Positions 37,671 to 52,600 of a stretch of DNA of 64,000 nt are shown here, piece after piece. A program made the translations under genes and the position numbers. Position 1 is the stretch's first letter; the number at the start of each line of letters is the position of its first letter. This stretch comes from Tubulanus polymorphus (taxonomy: Eukaryota; Nemertea; Palaeonemertea; Tubulaniformes; Tubulanidae), in the NCBI RefSeq assembly GCF_964204645.1, contig NC_134029.1, positions 16,696,450-16,760,449 of the forward strand, given 5' to 3'. Under the pieces are notes generated by a model. The model saw only the letters and a program-made list of their open reading frames with translations. It searched no databases and had not been told where the DNA came from.

Positions 37671-40600
37671 GTTTGATTTTACGTACATTTCTCCTCATAT
37701 GCATCATTGGTAAAACACTGAACCGCTATCTCTGTATTTGAACTGTCTACGAATTGATTTAACCAGCGAAGTACGGTGTATGGGCCCATTTCATGATTTA
37801 CTAACTAATGTCTATTTATTAATTGATGAGACCTGTTTTTCTTGGATATTTTGCTTACTTTTTGGGGTACATACCTCATTTATGTCTTAACAGAATGCCA
37901 AAAGTCGCGGACAACAACTGAATATCCGATATATTTCCAGTTCTGTACCAATTAGATGGATTGGCAAAAAGACTCCTTAAGTCCAGTTGAATGAGAGAGA
38001 AAATCCTCCATTTTGTGAAATTTCTTGAATTTTTACATTGTCACCATGCCTACAAAATGAAGTTATTTTTCTTGTGGGGTCTCAACAACTAAATCAGGGT
38101 GGCGTAGGCATGGTAACAATGTTCAAATCCAAGAAATTTGACAAAATGGAGGATTTTCTCTCTCATTCAACTGGACTTAAGGAGTCTTTTTGCCAATCCA
38201 TCTAATTGGTACAGAACTGGAAATATATCGGATATTCAGTTGTTGTCCGCAATTTTTGGCATTCTGTTAAGACATAAATGAGGTATGTATCCCAAAAAGT
38301 AAGCAAAATATCCCAGAAAAACAGGTCTCATCCATTAATAAATAGACATTAGGCCTATTATTAATCTGGTCGAACGGGTTGTGTACCTTCCAGTTCCTAA
38401 TCCTTAGTTTCTGTTTAAACTAAGTGGATGCTAAGTGTATATGAAAAAATATGCCGATTTTGCGTACGGGGGGGGGGGGGGATTATAATAACTAGGCCCA
38501 ATATGAAAGTAATGATAAACAATAAGATCATTTTATTGGGTTAATGGTTAGGGTTCCAATACGTTTTGGGTCTAAAGGACCCAGAGGGTTAGGGTAAGGG
38601 TCTGTTTTCCCCCAAGATATAGGGTAAGGGTAAGGTTTGGTGCTATAGGCTATCTTGTTAAAACAATCGGTAAGTCGCGCACTTGTGTGCGGTTACGCAA
38701 CGTTAATCGGTCAATCAGCGACGATGTTCGGTAAAATAGCGGAAATAAACACTGCCGTGCGAGCAGTGACTAATCTGTTGAAGAGACTGACTTAAAATAA
38801 TCGTTAAACGTGACCTGGCATAACCCTATTTTCACCCAGCCGAACCTGAACAAAAGCAGTTTTTAGGGAGCCTTGGTGGTCTAGCGGGAAGACAGCGCAC
38901 TTGCAATATGCTGGCCCGAGTTTCGAGTACTGATTTACTGCTTTATATAGCCTTAAGCTAAGCTCAGGTCCACTTACAACCCGATCATCTCGTCGGAATG
39001 GTCTGTGATCTTTATCAGGATCCTTTTCGACATGAGTTTGCTTTCGATGGATTGATCGTAGACCCTTCATAAGTTGAATCGCTATGATAGAACAAGTTCT
39101 ATTTCTAGGACCTGATCAGACTGTCGTAGCCAATCAGCGATGAGTTATGCGTCACATGACCTTAAAGTCTGCGATGATCGTCGTAGTCGACCCGAGTGCT
39201 CTTACGGCGTTGCGACAAACGAATCGACAATCAACGGTCATGTGTTTACTACCGATGTTCTTATGACGAGATGATCGGGTCATAACACGACCTGAGCTTA
39301 GCTTTACTCTTCAAGTCTATCCATTTCCTAAGTAGGCATCCTCGTAGGAGGAACCCTAGGAACAGAAAAAAGATATTTTTGAATTTGTCTGGGAGAAGCC
39401 AAGACAGGCTCTACTGCACTTGAGCTGCATTTGAACACTGTTCTGGGTTGCATATTAAAATGAGTTCCCAGACAAACAGTCCAATATAACGGTCCGTATT
39501 TTTTCTTTTTCAGAGTAAACCGTTGTTGAAGCTTCCAGCGTTATATCTAATAGATTCGATCATCAAGAATGTTCACAAGAGCTCCTACATTCAGATCTTC
39601 ACACAAAATATAGTCTTCACATTTTGCCATGTGTTTGAAAAGGTTTGTTGATATAAAATATTTACCATTAGAAAAGATGTTTCCAATTCGCAATTGACTC
39701 CAATGTCAAATATTGTAGTGGATATCTTCTCTTGAAAATTGATTAAGATTAATTCTTGCACTGTTTCTGGATGCCTTTGTAACCTTTCGAAAACTGAAAT
39801 ATAAAATCTGTGGGTAGATTTTTGTTTGCGAAATTTCTAGGTTTAACAAGGTTGCATTTTTTTCGCATAAAAGTGCGATTCAATGTTTTTAAGAATGACT
39901 GATATGTGTGTATTTCTTCTTTTTTTTCTGTGATGAATTGAATAAAATATATACATCGAGTTCTGATAGTGTGGTGTTTCATAAGTTGCTGACTTCTCGA
40001 ATCTCTGTAGCTTGTATTTTGAGAACAGCAATCAACGCAACTACATCGATTATGACGATTTTTAAGGTGTTATTGCCACAGTTGTCACAGTTTTCAAAAG
40101 GAATTCATGGAGCGCCTCTATAGTTTGTGAAATGTAAAAGTTTGCAAAGGCTTGACAGATACGTTCTCATTTCGGCATTTGATATTTTGGAAATGATGAA
40201 ATCTTAAATTCGCTCAAATGGCTTAATTGCTTAAAAGGCCATGCTGATTACAATCGGCACAAGTTTGGAACTTTTACCTTTAGACAAATGAATTAGAACG
40301 ACCTTGTTTCTTGATGCTTCACCAATCGATGGATAAATAAATGAATGGCTAGATAAAGTGTGACAAAACTTGACTGAACTTAATGGAGCATGACTATGAG
40401 TGTGACTCGAGACTTGGAGTTTGGATCATTAAGAGGACTAGTGTGGTGTGTGTTGTGTGATATCATTTTTCAGCACGATACAAGAATAGACCAAGGATGT
40501 GTCAAAGGCTTGAAATCCTGTGCCGGGTCGATATCTGTATTTAGTTCTGTTAATTATGAAGGAAAATAAAGATACATTTTTATGGGTTTTAAGCTTTCAT

Positions 40601-43600
40601 ATTAATCTCTGTAGGTTTCAACTCCAGTGTTTATTGAGAATGAGATGTTTCTTCTGTAGGATCACGTTTCAACTCATTCCAAATTTCTAAGCGTGCGACG
40701 TCACATTAGACTCCGCTCAAGTAGGACCCGAAAGATTTGTTTGACTTGAGCAATATCCGAGTTAGATATTAGATATAGTGTTTAAAAGATATTTAAATAA
40801 AGGTGCCAGTTAAACATTTTTCTGAGATGATCAAACTTGAGCTAAGTCTAATAGAAGAGTACAATAAACCTTGCCTTAGTCAAAACGTGCCTTACTCTGA
40901 CAAAAACGAAATAATTTTTCTGACTTGTTAATATAACTTCATTTCCTTAACCCGGATTTTTGCTTACCAATTTTGTCAGGCCCGGTTTGTCCTGTTTTGT
41001 CGGCAAGGTTTATTGTATTGGTTGTGGGGAAATCCTGAACGTTGGAAACCAGGAACATATTTCTCTTGAGAATTGAGGTACTGTGGAATATAGCGGTCCA
41101 TTTGCTCAAGGTCTTTTGATGATGTGGCACATTTTTGCTGTCAGAATTAATCCCTGATTTCAAATTGATAATTTATGTCGAATCACGTCTTCCTTTGTAA
41201 ATGTGGATTTGCTGAAAAAAGTTGATGATTTCTTGTGGCAATTTTATGAACATTTATCCAGGCTTAGAGGAATTTTCTGGTGAAGATTCGGTAACCTGCA
41301 TTATGGAAGTCACATTTTGCTCAGGTAGGTGGAAGATGATTTACAATTTTGTGATTGGTAAGTTTACTGTGGTTTATCTAGGTAAGTGATGTAGAAAATG
41401 ATGATTTCCATAATTCTGGTTTAACTATCTGGCCAAATGCTCAAAATATTGGTTGACTAACCATGTCGGAGTTGATACAACTATACGCTCAATGATACAG
41501 TTAACAACGCTCAATCTTAGGAATTTGAGATCGGTGAATCTGGATTGATAAACAGTGAAATTTAGATTAGACCATATAAACTTACCACACTCCAGATTTA
41601 GCTCCAAACTATCAACAACTTGAAACCACAAAATATATCCTGCACCTTGCTCGGGTAAGTTTGTCTAGCATCTAAATAGAAAGAGAGGGTAGTAGAATAG
41701 CTGCACTGACATGGAGCACAGATAAGTGTACAACCCGCTTTATACAGAATTCAACAGATAAAAACCAAATTTTATTACCAACTCTTAACTAGCGATTATG
41801 GTGAGAGGTTTCTCTTGTTGCTTTAACCGAGGGTCATTCTGAAATGCATAACCTTGGTCTTACTAAATCCCAGTAACCCGTAAACGTTGTGTATTTTGTT
41901 TTCAATTCTTGGTGAACAAAATATGTTTTTGAATTCTGTATATTAAGTGGAACCTCGTTACAGCAAATTTTACGGGCCCAGAAAATATGTTCATTATAAC
42001 CGATAGTTCGATATATCCAGTATGAAATTGAGTTAACAAAATTCTATATTTGTTATATCCGATAAATCATTGTATCCACGTTCGTTATAATGAGGTTCCA
42101 CTGTAGGTTTTAAACTTAGAAACTGAAAGAATTTAATTATTTGACGCCTAAGGAACAATTTTTTCAAGTTCGATGACCTGGGAGGGTGTATTTTGTACAT
42201 ATTTCAACACATGCCTTAGTTCATTAATAATTATATTGGCTCAGATCTGATATGAATAAGAAAATTTCTAGTTACTGAGGTGGGTGATTCACATGTCTCA
42301 AGTGTTCAATGATAGCAAGTCGGAAAGGAAAATATTACTCAGAGAAATCCCAGTGGTTGGACTTCAACATTCTGATTAAAGTTATATGAAACCAATGTAT
42401 TTCATGAAGTAAGATTTGATGAAATTTCAGTTGATTGAATTTATGTCTGATGATTAATTATGAACATTGGCAACCATGATATTAATCCTTGAAATTATTA
42501 ATGCATCTTGATGTATAAATGAGCTGTAATGTCCAGAGATTTTGACTACACGTGGAGGAGTTGGTAATACTGAATAGGGGCATGGACATATCAACCAGAT
42601 TGGAGCCAGTTTCACAGTTCTCTTAAACATGTACCTTTCAAAAGTGGACTAATTTAACTCAGTGTTACTCCAACTGACAACTTTAGAACTGGGTTCTAGT
42701 TTAGTATATATATTTAGTCCAGAATAGAAGAGAATTGATTTTATTGAGGTTTTCTCGAGTATTGGTTTGAACAACTGAAATAAGTCACAAGGGGGCGTTC
42801 CGTACATGACTATGCAAATATGATGCTAAATTTTTTGATAAGAGTCGAACCCACTTAAGTCGTCATATTTCATGACAATTTTTTATTCCGTTTTTGTATA
42901 TCCAATTCATATGCTGATATGTAGTCAATGTAATGATGGTCCTAGCTATGAAGACTGAAGGGAGTTAGACTGTAGATTTTACTTAGTGAATTTTTTAACA
43001 GGGAGATGAGAAAACTCGAGTGGCATTGTTCAAACTACGTCAAACATGGAGCGAAATTTTCCCTCAGAAGAAACTTTATGCTATAGATATCAGAGTGCGA
43101 GCTATCGATCCAGCATGGCCCGTTATGGCTAAACCCCCCGACCCGAGTGGAACTCCAAGTATTCATGTAAATCCTAAATTCATTAAAAAGGTAGGTAAAA
43201 AGCTGGGTTATATACAGTAGACTCCGCCCAAGTCAGATCCCATCAACTCGGAAAACTGTTTAACTTGGATGTTTTTTTTTTAATATTTTTTTGTCATGCT
43301 AAATGAAGTACATTACATTGCAACTTGCGCGAAGTCTACCATATACTAAACTCAAGAAAAAATAGAAATAATTTAGAATAGATGGCATGTTTGAAACAGA
43401 CTGCCGAATTGAATCTGCTTGCATTACTGGGATCATGGGTAAACATTTCAGACTGACCCTCGTTTGAAGCAACAAGAGAAAACTGAGCCTAATGTAGGAA
43501 TATCACCTGAATTACACATACAAGAGAAGGGAGTAGATGAAGAGGCAGCGATGAGAAAACAGTTACTGGCTAAACAACAAGAACTGTTGAAATTGCAACA

Positions 43601-46600
43601 GCAACAATTAGAATTAGAACTTCAACAGACTAAAGCAAGAATTGAGCAACAGCAACAACAATTAAAACATAAAGAAAAGGTAAATAAGATTTATCTCAGG
43701 GGTCAACCATTTAGGGAGCATCTCAAAAGTTCCATAAGGCGCGTTCACATGACGAAATTTAGACCGGTCTAAATTTGGTCCGGTCCAATTTAGAACGGAC
43801 CAAGCGTTCACACGGGCAAAAATACCGTTCCAAATTAGACCGGTCTAATTTGGCACGGTCTAAAAGAGCAAACCAGGTCCGGACGAAATTTTGGACCGGT
43901 CTAAATATGCGTGTGTTGACAGAAACTGGTACCAGGTCCGGTCTTAATCGTAATTCTGAATCTCTGCGGTAGATGTGCAACCTCTGCGGTAGAGTGTGAG
44001 TCCAGTTTTATTAAGTTTTAAATGCTTTTATTACCGTTTATGTAATTATTTTGAAGTACTGTTTTCCTCCCTATTCAATGGAAATATTTGGAGCGTAATT
44101 CGTATTCGTATATCGCGTTCATCATCCGTTTTATTGCCGTGCTTTGAACCGTGTTTAAACGACACTTAGAGTTTCAGCATGATAGAATAAAATCAAATTC
44201 GCAAAAACATATAAACCTGACAGAGGACGAATTGGTCAAATGAAGAATGTCTTGCTCTACTTGGAATCTGGAAGTAAGACTTCATCCAGGCGCAATTAAT
44301 TATTTAGCAGATGGCGACATCTTGTGGGCCCGGTGACAAGCGATTTTATCACCGCGTGTCAAAACGCTGTGTAAACGCTCACCAAAATTTTGTCCGGTCT
44401 AAATTTGGACCGGACCAGGTATGGACCCATTTAGACCGGTCTAACTAGTTGTCGTGTGAACGCTGCTATAGTTGTTTCCATGAGAATAACTCGCGGAAGT
44501 GGGTGGGGGTATGAAGGCCTCCCACGGATTGATCATCACTGCCGAACTATTGATCATTGCTATAGGATTCGAGCATTGATCAAAAAAGGATGTTCCTTAA
44601 GCGTGAACATGCACTCTTCATGAGAAATTTGTGGAGGCCTATTTGTTCATAGGCCTATAGTATAGTATAGTATAGTATCCTTTAATGAGGGTAGAGTTTA
44701 ATAGGTTTATGTTCACCAGCGGGGTTTGATCTAAGCACGTGTCCGATTGCCCAGGACAAGTATATTCTCATCAGGGCAAGTGGGTTATCATTATCACTTG
44801 TCCCCCGCACTAGTGCAATTTTATGTCAATAAGCTTTTTTCCCACTCGATGCAACAGATGATAGTGCCACCAGACTGCCTGTGTAGAGTAAGTAGCTTTT
44901 GGAGGGGGCAAGCAAAATTTCAGACATGCTTGCCCCCTGGGCGAGTGGCTTTCATTCCTTAGATCAGACCCTGAGGTCCAGGGGGACGTTGATAACAGTC
45001 GCTATTTTAGTTGAGGTCAGTGTATTATAATAGAAAAATAAACCTGAAATATTTCAGTCCTTATAGATAGTTTCTTATGTAGATGTTGAACACTTCGTAG
45101 ATGCTGATTTAGTTTTTCCATTTGGAAAAAGGCTGAAAATCCAATTTATTCAATTGGCCTTTTTCCAAATTGGAGGAATTTTCTTGGTCCCAAAAGATTC
45201 GACTTATGCATGCTTTACTGTATAACTTGCACCATTGATAAAACTAACTTAAGACAGTACATTTAAGTTCAGAATAGTCCAATTCACCATCCAATTGATT
45301 TTATCAAGAAATATGTCTTTTCGTGGGTTGTAGGTAAAATCCCCTAGGTATATATCCCCTAGGTAAATCCCCTGGGTAAAAATCCCCAAATATTTAAAGT
45401 AGGTAAAAATCCCCACTTGGTGATTTTCAAGAAAATTTCAAAGCAAAATGTTTCTCCAATTTTATTCATTTGCGATGAGACTGAAATATGTTTGAACTGC
45501 GCAATGAATTCTTTTGTTGGGATAAATTCTTAAGTAAACTCTTAGAATAAAATAGATTGTAATTTGTAATATCTTAAATTCGACCTGGAATATTTTTGAA
45601 CTGTGAACTCTAGTTAACTTGTGGTATATTTGAGCTGTGCGATGCCATGGATTATACGCAATAATGAATTTTTAATTTGAAATATTTTAGATCTACCTGG
45701 TAAGCTAGTGTAATATATTTGAAATGTGCAATCCCTTTCATTAAACTGTGCGATAACTTAATGCACTAATTTAGTATCAATAAACTGTTAATTTGTAGTA
45801 TGTTTTAATTCAAATAGTACATATATAGCCTACTATAGTTTGTATGCTCATGATACCCTTATAGTGTTCCACAGTATGAATAAATTGGATATATGTATCA
45901 ATATATAAGAATTAATTGACCTTTAAGATTGTATCTACTTACACCACATTTAGAAGGAGGGGAATTTTTACCTACTTTGAAGAATTGGGGATTTTTACCG
46001 CTAACCCTTTTCATATGATGTTTGCCGCGTTTATATTCATAGCTTTGTACCTGCTGTGGAACTGTGCAAACAAAAAATAATCCATTTCATCTAATAAGCA
46101 TCTAATAATTCACACTAGGATTCCAGTACGGTACTAAGCGTTCACACTTGGAAATCATTCGAGGCCTATTCGCGGCTTATTCAGTTCCGTACTGAAATAC
46201 GTGGCTTATTAAGCGCGGAATGCAGAGTGCCGAAAACCCGATCTCAGTACGGAACTGAACTGGCTTCGTATTTTCTGATGTGTGAACGCAGATTCGGCTA
46301 GCCGCGTATTTACATCCGCTTAGTGCAATGCACTCAATGCCGAATTGCCGACTCTACATGTGAACTGGCTGTGTAAGCGCCATGTTTTTGTGAATTCAGC
46401 ACCAGCGACGTACGGTACTTCATAAGCGCCAAATCTAGTGTGAACACCGCTATATTGGAAATTGAAAAGCAATCCAGGTGCAAGCATGATTATGATATGG
46501 GGTGTTGTTAAATTTGTGACATTAAGGCGAGCAAGGTCTTGAGAATGCGTCCGGATTGTTGAAATTGATAGAATTAGATATTGAAGTGTCGGGATATCTA

Positions 46601-49600
46601 GGGACGAAACTGTATGTAGTATGATATTCAAAGAATTAATTTCGAAATGCAATCTTAACCTCCCGTTTCAGCGTGGCCGCTTGCCTGGAATTCAGAGAAA
46701 AGTCGAGGAATTTTCTTTTCTTAAAAAAGAAGTCAGGAAATTTGGTCAAAAAAAAGCTAAAAATTCGGGAAAATTTGTGGAGATTGCTAGATCGCACGTA
46801 AAAAATGAAACAGTTTCCATCTATGTCTTACGCATTTGACTGTGTTAATTGATTGGTTTTGTAGCCAATCAAGTCGGAAAACAATGTGCATGTCTGGGAA
46901 TAGTCGGGGAAAAGGCAATTCAAATAAAAAGTAGCAACCCTGCGTTTGTGCTGGAATATAGGAATTAGAAACAAGAACCCCTGTCAAATTCCTATATTTA
47001 CCACTCCAATATTTAAACCTTATTCTTGAATAATTACTGTTACTCCTGACCACTTTTCATTACAGTTAAAGGCAGCGTACAGTTCAGCTAATCTACCCCT
47101 ACCCTCAGTGGACCCACAGTTAGATATGATTCCACCTTCTCCAGAAGTTACCGAACCAATGGTTTCGGAACCAGTGGTAACGGAACCCGTTAAACCTACA
47201 GTTGTGCCACCACGTCGACGAGATCCACGTCTCGCTAATCGTGACCCCAGATTGGAGACGAAATCTACTGTTGCGCCAGCTGCTTCGGTTACGGGTACTA
47301 TACCAACAGCGTCTGCTGCTGCTCAGGGATTGTCTAATCTAGAAGCAGCTCAAATGTTAGCTCATCAGCTATCACAGATAGCTCATACATCAGGTGTTAA
47401 AAAGAATACACTGGATTTACTGGGTCAGTTACAGGCAGCTTTAACCACACCATCTTCTCAACAGTCCAATAACTCTACAATAGCAGTAAAAACAGAGTCG
47501 GAACCTGCGTCAACTCCTACTGCTGAAGTCGAGCCTAGGTTCTCACATTCAGAGCAATATCAAACAGACCCCTCACAATATCAGAATTCTGTAACAATGA
47601 TGCAAATGCCTATGATGTATCCAGGTCAGTTTCCGTCAATGCCATTTCAAGCTCCTGTAGCAATGACGATGCCTTATCACCAGCAGCAAATGACTGATGC
47701 AATCCCAGCTACCACTGTGCCACTTGACAGCATCCCGATTCCACCATCAAGTTCTGCAGATAACACTAAAACTACAGACGCCAACACTAAAACAAGTAGT
47801 ACAACAAACGTCTATATTAACAATAAGAAGGGTAAAAAGAAAGATGCACAAAAAACTGAAAAACAGAAAGAGATCGAAGCTTGGAAAGAGAAAAAACGTC
47901 TGGAAGAAAATGAAAGACTAAGAAAAGAACGAGAGAGGATAGAATTTAAAGAAAGGGAAAAAGAACGAGAGAGAATCCGTCGTCAAGCGGTTCGTGTATC
48001 ACGTCGATCACCTGAACGTCACAGTAGGCGTAGTGGCAATGGTGAAGAGATTGATGAGTTTGGTCGAATTAAGAAACCACGACCACGGTCGAGATCCCGT
48101 AGCCGTGATCGCGACTCTAGCAGTCGTCGTGGGAGTCCACGTGATTCTAAAGAGAAAGTTTCGTCATCGCGTCGCGAAAGTAAAGATTCACCAAAACGCG
48201 AAGACGACAAATCGAAGAAATTGATTTCGGAACCAGCAATCAAGAAATCAAAACCTTTTAAATCAGAGCAGACAGACTTCGATAAAACGTTGTCTTCGGA
48301 TTCCGATGTGGAGAAACTTAAAATTGATGTCAGTCCTAGTCCAGGGTTTATTCCTAGTCCTACTCCTGCGTTTAAAGATATCATCGGTAAAATTGTGAAA
48401 GATTCGGTTGAAAGAATGCAGGAACGTACAAATGATATAGATGAAGATTTGAGGAAAAATTCCAAACATACCGGAGACATCGATATGAGAGTCCCTGCTG
48501 TAAAAATGTCAGATCAAGAAGATCAACCCAAAGATCGATCTCAAGATATAGATTTGCGTAAAATATCAAGATTTGAAGAGAAACCAAATGATATAGAGAA
48601 TGTAGAACATGATACGCAGGTCTACATAGATTCACAGGATGTAGATATGAGAAAAGGAAGTTTACCTCAGATATTTACTGATAACAGATTTAAAGATAAG
48701 GATCTATGGGTAGAACCTGATAAAGATATGCGAAAGAAAACAATGGCTGACGAATCCGCAGCAAATAATGAAGAAAATGAATCCATCAAAACTGACTTCG
48801 CTGTTGTCCAGAACCCTGATGTAGGGGGTAGTGTCGAAGCAAGTAGTGTCGTTGATACAGCTAGTGCTGTTGAAATAGGAGGGGATGTCGATATGAGACT
48901 TGAATCAATCAAAAATAAATCAGAGGCTGAAAAACCTGTTGAATATCAGGAGCAGAGGGATGATGTAGAGCCAGTTTCCATAGAATCTGCGCATGATACA
49001 GATCTAAGAAAACGTCCGAGCAACAATCCTCAACCAATCAAAGCTCCTGATGTCCAACCAATTGAAAGTTCCAATATTCCACCAATCAAAGCCTCTGATA
49101 CAGATTTAAGAAGTCGGGCGCCAGTTTATAGCACAGATCTGGGAATGAGGATGTCATCAGACGATGATGCATGGCAACATAGACATGATTTCGATATGAG
49201 GCCAGCTCGAAGTGCTGGTAAGGATGTCGATATGAGACTTCCAGCTGAGGAATTCAGAGCAAAACGAGTAGACGCTTTACGCCTCGTGGGTAAGGATGAA
49301 GATATACGAGCCAGGCTGAGTCAATGGGCTCAGAGAGATGACGACAATCGACGAACTCGACCTGCGAGGAAAGATTCGGATACCGATCTGAGATGTGATC
49401 AAGATTTGAGGGTAAAACGAGATCGCGATATTGATATGAGATCTAAAACAGCAGATGTTACAAATGAGAATGTTCAGAGACTGGATGAGGAACCACCGGT
49501 TAAAAAACAACGAAGTGATACTGATGATAAAGAAAACATTTCTGATGAGTAAGTTTTGGGTTTTCTGTGAAATGCTATCTCTGTTTTGTTTCTCAGAATA

Positions 49601-52600
49601 ATGCAATAGCATTTTATTTTTTCATATTTAAAAATGTAGATATTTTTTTCTTTCTTACAGCGACTCTTTCAAAGGTAAAGATCAGGACTATCGACAACCT
49701 GGCAAAATAACGAATGCAGGATGGGCAAAGTTTAAAGCGTCACATCCTGATGAGTTCCCCTTCCAGCAACCACAGGAAATGGAGCTGTTAAAATCACCTG
49801 CACCATCTGGGGATTTTGATATGAGAATGGCACCACCGTTGATGGCAAATAGTGAGACGTCGAATGAGGATGAAGAAATACCGCAGGGCGAATTTTCTCC
49901 CGATCCAGTAGAGGAGCGACGAGGCTATCACCATCGTAGAGAATTCTCACCAGATCGTAGACGCAGAGATTATAGAGGTCAAGGTGGTCGATACGGAGGT
50001 CGCAGAAATTCATCAGAAATCACTTCGAGCATTCCGCCTCCTATACCACCACCTGGTGCTCCGATAGAAGATTTAATCTCACATCAAACTGCTATGCTTA
50101 AACACCTCAATAATGAATTATACACGAAAAATTTACACCCGCACAAACGAGGGGAAATAAAAGTCCAGATGGAAAGGTTACGTCAAATGAGAGATATGCT
50201 CCGAAGACGTGCCGATTCTGATGATAAAGGGGGGAGTCTAATGCCGCCACCAGCTCCCCCTGCCGGTTTAATGGAACCCCTCAAAGATTCCCCTAAAGAT
50301 TTGCAGCCGAGACGAGCAGGTGAGCAGATAGAAGTGACAGCAGATGGAGTTGAATTAGTTGTTCCGGGGAAACCAATATTACATACATTCACTCACCTAC
50401 CCCCTCATATTGACCCTGCACAACTTCCATTCGGTGATGAGAACAATTTAGAAGATCGTGAAGAAGTCGTCATTGATCGTAGAACGTTTGAAATCCGTAT
50501 GGGACAGAAGTCACGACGTATTGAATTGGGAGATGAACCATATTGGTTCCGAGTTGATCCATCAAAACGACAAGTGTTTATGAATGATAGAGCTGTTTAT
50601 AAAATCGGAACCCCTATGAAAGAAGTAAAAGTTGGACTACGTAAATTTATGATTTGCTATCGTGGACCAGTGAAAAAGATTTGGATTGACGGAATGCAGT
50701 TTGATGTCAGGTTAAATGGTCCTCCTCAGAAAATCTTTATCGATAACACGCAACATGATATTCGCATAGATGGTTTCCAGAGGAATGAAGTTTACATCGA
50801 TGGAATTGGCCAGGGTCCATTCGGAGGGTCCCCTAGGATCATTATGATTGCATTTACTAAACATGAAATACGTTTCGACCAGCCTAGACGCGAAATTCTA
50901 ATCGATGGCAAAATTTGTCAGTTGCATTTAGATTACCCAGTTCCAGTTATATTCATGGGTGATAAGCCACATGGAATATGTTTTGATGGACCTCCACGTG
51001 ACCTTTATATTGACAGTAAAGCTTACCGGCTACCAATGGATAATACGGCAATAATCAGAATCGGGCCACGACCGCATCGTGTTGCGTTTCTTGGGCCGGG
51101 CCACGAGGTTATGATAGATGGACGAACCTATGAGGTATTTTTTGATGCGCCTCCACGAGAAATCAATATCAGTGGTCGTTTACATAATCTCTCTTTGAAA
51201 GGACCGCCGCCTGAAGTAAAAATACTCGATGAAATTCCTGTCGACCCTGCCACAGGCGAATTGTTGTTTGTCCCGAAGTCGTTCATGGAAGCCAATAAAA
51301 AAGATAAATATGGGCGATTAGAGAAACAGGCAAAATCGTACAGAGGTTCGTTTGATTTGTTCTCTTTAAACATGCCGGTAATCAACTTCTCGTTTAGCGT
51401 ACTCATGTGTTTATTTGAGTAAGTAAAAAACTGACGTTGATTTATTTCTGCAGAGTATTTAAAGAAATCCGAATCATATGACTCAAATGGACAGATGTGT
51501 CCAACCGGTCCTGCTATGAATATGATGGGTATGCCTGGACTAATGAACCCTATGGGCTTAATGATGGGAACAATGCCTGGAATGATGAACCCCATGGGAA
51601 TGATGATGACTCCGGATATCAGAATGCAAATGATGCAAGGAATGGGTAAGTCTTTTAAATTCCAGGCTCCCTCAATTGTGAACATGACAACATGGCTATA
51701 TATAAGAGATATTTAATCCAAAAAAAATTGATGAATCAGTTAGGTTGAATTTTGCTAGAATTAGCCCAAGAAAGATAAGTACTCCTTTAGAAAGTCCAGA
51801 GTTAATTGGACTTTAACTGGAACAGACTTAACTAAAAGCACGGCAAGGAAAGTTACTTCTTCCTAATGAAAACGTTTTCGATGTGTTTTGCTGTTCGATG
51901 AAATCAAAACAAGAAACACCGAACAGAAAAATGTTTTAGCGAAACAAGCACTGCTCATTGATTTGATTATTAATTGTTTTTTGCGTCGTCGAAAGAATTT
52001 TTCATCTCATCCATTGCTGAATAATCATTCACCGAGAATAGCTGTTCCACATGACATGACAGAAAAATTTGACGATGTAAAAAGTTTTGCCATGGATTCC
52101 ATGCTTTAATAACTGTTCTCTAAACATTACTGTCATGCTCATTTGCGTTTTGTGAAAAATGTGTTTTCTGTTTTGATGAAACAAACATATGCGATGTGCT
52201 TTGGGTTTAAGCATGTATTGACTTTGTATATTTTATGATTCTGATTGATAAAACTTATTTATATTTGAATAAATTGTATGTAAAAATATGTACGAGGATT
52301 CTTTCTTTAATTAAAGGTTGAAAGCCTGCACTATTTTGAATCATGTTATTTCTTTTAGCTAACCCAATGATGGCGATGAATCCGATGATGGCTCAAATGC
52401 AGCAACAGATGATGATGCAGCAATCAATGCAAGCTGGACAGATGATGCCAAACATGATGAATCAGCCAGTTGTATCTCAGCAGAGTATTGTATCACCCCA
52501 ACAACCAGCTGCAGTAACATCCTCCGAACAGTCGGAACAGAAAACTGCTGAGTCATCCTCATCCTCCGTTAATGTGATGGATTTATTGAATAAATTGAAA

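Noticed and set aside
51346-51422. In-frame extension of PCF11 exon 6
   Set aside because: A CAGAG|GTTCGT donor and an in-phase exon 7 after TTTCTGCAG explain it; the extension has no homology. Kept only as a possible intron-retention product.
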